A program made the translations under genes and the position numbers. Positions 5,671 through 9,087 of a DNA stretch of 9,087 nt are shown one piece after another. Origin of the DNA: Patescibacteria group bacterium UBA4067 (lineage in GTDB: Bacteria > Patescibacteriota > Minisyncoccia > Minisyncoccales > Minisyncoccaceae); the NCBI GenBank assembly GCA_002382025.1, contig DFZB01000018.1, positions 1 to 9,087 on the forward strand, in the 5' to 3' direction. Positions within the stretch are counted from its first letter, which is position 1. Every line of letters starts with the position of its first letter. Below the pieces are notes generated by a model. That model ran no database searches and was not told where the DNA came from. It saw only the letters and a program-made list of their open reading frames with translations.

Positions 5671-6549
5671 ATGAAAGAAATTAAAAAAGCAATATTTCCT
5701 ATTGCCGGTCTCGCTACAAGATTTTTACCATTTTCAAAAGCTGTATCAAAAGAGCTCATTCCTTTGGTTGATAAGCCCTTGATTCATTATAATGTTGAAG
5801 AAGCATTATTGTCTGGAATAAAACAAATAGAGTTTATAGCTAGACCAAAACAAAAAGATTTTCTAAATTATTTTAAAAAAGATCCATTGCTGGAAAAATT
5901 ACTAGAGGAAAAAAACAAAAAAGAAGAATTAAAAAGCTTAAAAGAAGTAGAAGGTTTTTTAAAAGACATTAGTTTTTCTGTTTCTAGTCAAAAAAAAGCA
6001 TCAGGTGATGCTAATGCTATTTTTCAAGCTAGAAAATTTATAAATAAAGAACCTTGTGGTGTGTTTTTTTGCGATGATATTGTAAAATCAGAAGAGCCTT
6101 GTTTTTCTCAATTAATAGAGGTTTTTAAAACATGTAATAGGCCTGTTTTAGCATTAATGCAAATGCCAGAAGAAAGACTATCTAGCTACGGAACAGTTAG
6201 TGTAGAAAAAATCGCTAATAGTTTCTATAAAATCAAGAAAGTTGTTCAAAAACCGAAATTAGGCGAAGCACCTTCTAATCTAGCTATTATTGGAAGAATG
6301 ATTTTGACTCCTGATGTATTTGAGTTTATTGCTTCGGATAAAAAAATGATAGAAAACGATTGTTCTATTGCCCAAGTTTTAGGAAGAATGGCTGAAGAAG
6401 GCAGACCAGTTTATGGTTATGAAATAAAAGGGGAGTGGTTAGAGTGTGGAAATAAAAAGCTTTGGCTTGAATCTTTTGTTAGTTTGTTATTGGATGATCC
6501 AGAATTTGGACCAGGAATTAGAAAAAAAATAAAAGAAATGAAAATATAA
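5671..6549 (+). CDS. galU: GalU-like sugar-1-phosphate nucleotidyltransferase (probable UTP-glucose-1-phosphate uridylyltransferase)
   Basis: GalU makes UDP-glucose from UTP and glucose-1-phosphate for glycan and cell-envelope synthesis. At 292 residues it has GalU length and layout: nucleotide loop AGLATRFLP (12-20), KELIPLVDKPLIHYNVEEA (27-45), CDDI (134-137), SYGTV (172-176), VQKP (192-195), APSNLAIIGR (200-209) and ECGNKKLW (258-265). Several signature spots differ from typical GalU: GLGTR reads GLATR, the GLGHA region reads SGDANA (111-116), GDD reads CDD, VEKP reads VQKP, and the usual D-x-G is E-x-G. The fold and broad reaction look safe; the exact sugar or nucleotide is less certain. 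ATG 5671 lies six bases after ftsZ with no clear ribosome-binding site. Its TAA shares one base with the trxB start (TAATG). Confidence 0.85.
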   Translation: MKEIKKAIFPIAGLATRFLPFSKAVSKELIPLVDKPLIHYNVEEALLSGIKQIEFIARPKQKDFLNYFKKDPLLEKLLEEKNKKEELKSLKEVEGFLKDISFSVSSQKKASGDANAIFQARKFINKEPCGVFFCDDIVKSEEPCFSQLIEVFKTCNRPVLALMQMPEERLSSYGTVSVEKIANSFYKIKKVVQKPKLGEAPSNLAIIGRMILTPDVFEFIASDKKMIENDCSIAQVLGRMAEEGRPVYGYEIKGEWLECGNKKLWLESFVSLLLDDPEFGPGIRKKIKEMKI

Positions 6550-7454
6550 TGATATACGATTTAATCATTATTGGTGGAGGTTCAGCAGGAATTACAGCTG
6601 GTATTTACGCAGCAAGACAAAAAATGAAAACTCTGCTTTTAACTAAATCATTTGGCGGACAAATGGTACATAAATCAGTAGAAATTGAAAATTATCCTGG
6701 TTTTGATAAAATTTCTAGTAGAGAATTAATTGAAAGATTTGAAAATCAATTAAAAAGTAAAGATATTGAAATAGAAACAGATAAAGTTTTATCCATTGTT
6801 AAAAAAGACTATTTTAATATTTTAACTGAAGCAGAAAAACAATATCAATCTAAAACAGTGATTATTGCTACTGGTTCTGAGCCAAGAAAATTAAACATTA
6901 AAGGAGAAAAAGAATTTTTGGGAAAAGGTGTTAGTTATTGTGCTACTTGTGATGGGCCTATTTTTTCAAATAAAAAAGTAGCTGTTATTGGGGGAGGAGA
7001 AGCTGGATTTGAAACAGCTTTATTTTTAAAAAAATATGCTTCAGATGTTTTTATACTAGAACAAGATGAAAAACCAAGAGCTAGTAAAGAAATTCAAGAA
7101 AAAACCAAAGAAGCTGGAATTAAATTAATTGTTAGCGCCATTGTTAAAGAAATTAAAGGGAGTGTTTTTGTAGAAGAAATAATATACAATGAAGATGTAA
7201 TTAAGGTTAATGGTATTTTTATTCAAATTGGTTATGTGCCAGATGCATCTTTTGCCAAAGAATTAATTGATATTAATGAAAAAGGAGAAATAATAGTGAA
7301 TTTTGAAACATTAGAAACTAAAACACCAGGATTATTTGCAGCAGGAGATATTAATATTGGAAAAGTAAAACAAATAATTACTGCTTGTGGAGAAGGAGCT
7401 CAAGCAACAATATATGCATATAATTATTTAATTAAAGAATATGGCTCCAATTAA
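6549..7454 (+). CDS. trxB: Thioredoxin-reductase-like flavoprotein
   Basis: Thioredoxin reductases pass electrons from a pyridine nucleotide through FAD and a CxxC pair to thioredoxin-like proteins. This 301-residue protein has the FAD-binding start IIGGGSAGITAGIYAAR (7-23), the redox site CATCDG (131-136), a second dinucleotide fold VIGGGEAGFETA (146-157), and the FAD-contacting TPGLFAAGDI (259-268). Length and CxxC position match low-molecular-weight TrxB. After the second fold, the HRRDxFRA NADPH-phosphate motif is replaced by EQDEKPRA (171-178), so NADPH may not be the donor; NADH or another donor is possible. A CPYC glutaredoxin-like gene two genes downstream is a candidate partner. The ATG overlaps the galU stop by one base. 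The gene ends 14 bases inside the enolase gene. Confidence 0.92.
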   Translation: MIYDLIIIGGGSAGITAGIYAARQKMKTLLLTKSFGGQMVHKSVEIENYPGFDKISSRELIERFENQLKSKDIEIETDKVLSIVKKDYFNILTEAEKQYQSKTVIIATGSEPRKLNIKGEKEFLGKGVSYCATCDGPIFSNKKVAVIGGGEAGFETALFLKKYASDVFILEQDEKPRASKEIQEKTKEAGIKLIVSAIVKEIKGSVFVEEIIYNEDVIKVNGIFIQIGYVPDASFAKELIDINEKGEIIVNFETLETKTPGLFAAGDINIGKVKQIITACGEGAQATIYAYNYLIKEYGSN

Positions 7455-8694
7455 ACAAATTAAAGCAAGGGAGATTCTTGATTCAAGGGGAAATCCCACC
7501 ATTGAAGTAGAATGTATAACTGATAAAGGGGTATTTATTGATAGTGTTCCCGCTGGTGCTTCAAGAGGAGAGAGAGAAGCTGTTGAATTAAGAGACGGGG
7601 GAATAAAGTATAATGGTAAAGGTGTTTCTAAGGCAGTTGAAACAGTTAATAAAATAATTGCTCCTAAAATCATAGGCCTTGATTCAGAAAATCAAAAACA
7701 AATAGATGAATTAATGATTGATCTAGATGGAACTTCTAATAAATCAAAATTAGGAGCTAATAGTATTTTAGGTGTATCAATGGTGATTTGTAGGGCTGGA
7801 GCTGAATCTAAAAACCTTAAACTTTATGAATACATTTCTTTGTTGCAATGCGGAAGATATAAAAGAAAATACAAGATTCCTAAATGTTGTTTTAATGTTA
7901 TAAACGGAGGCAAGCATGCTGGAAACAATCTTAGTTTTCAGGAATTTATGATTGTTCCTTTGGCTCTAAACTTTAAAGAAGAATTAAGAATGGCTTCTGA
8001 AACATATTATGTTTTAAAAGGTAAGTTAAAGAAAAGTTATTCGGCTAATGCAATTAATATCGGAGATGAAGGAGGATTTGCTCCACCAATCGATGTTCCA
8101 GAAGTTGCTTTGGGAAATATTGTTGGCTCAATAGAAAGCGCAGGTTTTGAGGGAAGCATAAAAATAATTCTTGATGTTGCTGCCACAAGTTTTTTTAAAG
8201 ATGGTTATTATTCATTGAGCACTGGTGGGTACAATAAAAATGAATTTATTGAATACTATGGTGATTTAATATCTACATATCCTATTATTGGAATAGAAGA
8301 TCCCTTAGAAGAAAATGATTGGGAGGGGTTTAAAGAAATAACAGAAAAAATGGGAAAAGAAGTTATAATAATCGGAGATGATTTATTAGTTAGTAATGTT
8401 GAATACATTAAAAAAGCTAAACAAGAAAATTCTTGTAATGCAGTTTTATTAAAACTAAATCAAGTAGGCACTGTTACGGAATTAATTAATTCTGCTAATT
8501 TAGCTAAAGAATATGGATGGAAAACAGTTGTTTCTCATCGTTCAGGAGAAACCACAGATGATTTTATTGCTGATTTAGCAGTGGGAATTAATTCTGATTA
8601 TATGAAATCAGGTGCTCCAGCTAGGGGAGAAAGAGTTTGCAAGTATAATCGCTTGCTTAAAATAGAAGAAATGATAAGATACATATCAGATTAA
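7441..8694 (+). CDS. eno: Enolase (phosphopyruvate hydratase)
   Basis: Enolase converts 2-phosphoglycerate to phosphoenolpyruvate. The 417 residues are slightly shorter than the usual 420-435 but complete: IKAREILDSRGNPTIEVE (7-24), NVINGGKHAGN (152-162) with active-site H159, QEFM (167-170), IGDEGGFAPP with catalytic E210, metal ligands D245 (LDVAAT), E286 (IEDPLEEND) and D313 (GDD), catalytic lysine K338 in LLKLNQVGT, and SHRSGET (365-371). The mobile loop over the active site reads PAGASRG (37-43) instead of PSGASTG; the serine matching metal-binding Ser39 of yeast is kept (S41). ATG 7441 fits the family start exactly, at the cost of a 14-base overlap with trxB in another frame. No ribosome-binding site is evident, so translation may depend on coupling. 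GAPDH lies two genes downstream, making a small glycolytic group. Confidence 0.97.
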   Translation: MAPIKQIKAREILDSRGNPTIEVECITDKGVFIDSVPAGASRGEREAVELRDGGIKYNGKGVSKAVETVNKIIAPKIIGLDSENQKQIDELMIDLDGTSNKSKLGANSILGVSMVICRAGAESKNLKLYEYISLLQCGRYKRKYKIPKCCFNVINGGKHAGNNLSFQEFMIVPLALNFKEELRMASETYYVLKGKLKKSYSANAINIGDEGGFAPPIDVPEVALGNIVGSIESAGFEGSIKIILDVAATSFFKDGYYSLSTGGYNKNEFIEYYGDLISTYPIIGIEDPLEENDWEGFKEITEKMGKEVIIIGDDLLVSNVEYIKKAKQENSCNAVLLKLNQVGTVTELINSANLAKEYGWKTVVSHRSGETTDDFIADLAVGINSDYMKSGAPARGERVCKYNRLLKIEEMIRYISD

Positions 8695-8705
8695 AATAAT
8701 TATTT
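8694..8705. repeat. 12-bp AT-only palindrome between eno and the glutaredoxin gene
   Basis: AAATAATTATTT is a perfect palindrome beginning on the last base of the eno stop codon and lying in the 17-base gap before the next ATG. It has no T tract typical of a terminator. It could be a protein-binding site or chance in AT-only DNA. Confidence 0.25.
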
Positions 8706-8711
8706 AAAAAT

Positions 8712-8948
8712 ATGAAAGTTAGATTATTTACAACACCAATTTGTCCATATTGTTTAACCTTAAAAAGATTTTTAGAAGAAAAAGGAATAGAAATAGAATC
8801 TATTGATGTTTCTTCTGATGAAAAAGCTAGAGACGAGATGGTTGAAAAAACACAGCAAACCACTGTTCCCGTTTTAGAAATTGAAGGAGAATATATTGTT
8901 GGTTTTGATAGAAACAAGATTTGCGAAAAATTAGGAATTGAAGATTAA
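8712..8948 (+). CDS. Small glutaredoxin-like (NrdH/YruB-type) thiol protein
   Basis: At 78 residues this is a single thioredoxin-fold domain of glutaredoxin type. The redox site CPYC is at 11-14 after the first strand (VRLFTTPICPYC), the cis-proline motif TTVP is at 50-53, and GFD (63-65) precedes the last helix. Such proteins reduce disulfides, for example in ribonucleotide reductase when of NrdH type. NrdH-type members accept electrons from thioredoxin reductase rather than glutathione, and a TrxB-like gene lies just upstream with only eno between, which supports such a pairing by inference. The start is ATG 8712, 17 bases after eno; there is no Shine-Dalgarno sequence. True NrdH versus YruB-like glutaredoxin cannot be settled here. 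Confidence 0.92.
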   Translation: MKVRLFTTPICPYCLTLKRFLEEKGIEIESIDVSSDEKARDEMVEKTQQTTVPVLEIEGEYIVGFDRNKICEKLGIED

Positions 8949-8963
8949 TTATAAATAATTAAT
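8944..8963. repeat. AT-only inverted repeat between the glutaredoxin gene and gap
   Basis: ATTAATTA (8944-8951) and TAATTAAT (8956-8963) are perfect reverse complements with a 4-nt loop. They span the stop codon of the glutaredoxin gene and end two bases before the GAPDH start. The hairpin would be weak because it has no G-C pairs. It might bind a regulator or simply reflect base composition. Confidence 0.25.
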
Positions 8964-8965
8964 AT

Positions 8966-9087
8966 ATGACAAAAATAGCAATAAATGGATTTGGAAGAAT
9001 CGGAAGATGTGTTCTAAAGATTATAACTGATAAAAAGCTTGATTTAGAAGTTGTAGCAATTAATGATTTAACTGACGGAGAAACATT
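8966..9087 (+). CDS. gap: Glyceraldehyde-3-phosphate dehydrogenase (5' end only)
   Basis: The window ends after 40 codons. The visible N-terminus has the NAD-binding start INGFGRIGR (residues 6-14) and VVAINDLTD (29-37) at the end of the second strand, both characteristic of phosphorylating GAPDH type I. The enzyme oxidises glyceraldehyde-3-phosphate to 1,3-bisphosphoglycerate in glycolysis. An aspartate at the end of that strand (D34 in NDLTD) is where NAD-preferring GAPDHs carry an acidic residue. The catalytic cysteine lies beyond the window. The start is ATG 8966, 17 bases after the previous stop, with no visible Shine-Dalgarno site. Nearness to eno points to a glycolytic cluster that may continue downstream. 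Confidence 0.93.
   Translation, partial: MTKIAINGFGRIGRCVLKIITDKKLDLEVVAINDLTDGET

Noticed and set aside
1..9087. Mobile elements, CRISPR arrays, toxin-antitoxin or defence genes
   Set aside because: No transposase, integrase, repeat-spacer array or defence motif is visible; apart from the membrane protein at 2293, every gene is a recognised housekeeping or common-family gene.

Overview
The window is a dense, AT-rich stretch of bacterial chromosome. All protein genes read on the + strand, with almost no intergenic DNA. RF2, FtsE/FtsX and a true FtsZ make it bacterial. Very low G+C (judged by eye), short proteins, overlapping genes, few Shine-Dalgarno sites and a tRNA lacking an encoded CCA all fit a reduced genome such as a Patescibacteria/CPR (Parcubacteria-like) lineage. 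That placement is inference. UGA is a normal stop here: five genes end in TGA and the release factor carries the RF2 'SPF' motif. This argues against the code-25 lineages, in which UGA means glycine.

Region 1 (1-2190) holds the 3' part of prfB, then ftsE and ftsX joined by 4-base ATGA overlaps, then a tRNA-Gln(CUG) that starts on the base right after the ftsX stop codon. The M23-type hydrolase or activator gene that often follows ftsX is not in this slot.

Region 2 (2191-2292) is the only sizeable non-coding gap. It holds a weak terminator-like hairpin, an 8-bp inverted repeat, a promoter with a perfect TATAAT and a ribosome-binding site for the next gene.

Region 3 (2293-9087) is a run of nine genes separated by -14 to +17 bases: an unrecognised Phe-rich membrane protein, a HIT-family nucleotide hydrolase/transferase, an MscS-family channel, FtsZ with a lysine-rich N-terminal extension, a GalU-like nucleotidyltransferase, a thioredoxin-reductase-like flavoprotein, enolase, a CPYC glutaredoxin-like protein and the 5' end of GAPDH. 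One transcript could couple division (FtsZ), sugar-nucleotide supply (GalU), thiol redox (TrxB, glutaredoxin) and lower glycolysis (Eno, GAPDH).

No mobile element, CRISPR array or defence system is visible. The most useful second looks are the ftsX/tRNA junction and the tRNA's G6-G67 mismatch, the basic FtsZ N-terminus, the missing NADPH-specificity motif in TrxB, and altered signature residues in the GalU-like protein, enolase and MscS pore. I do not see a clearly new multi-gene system.
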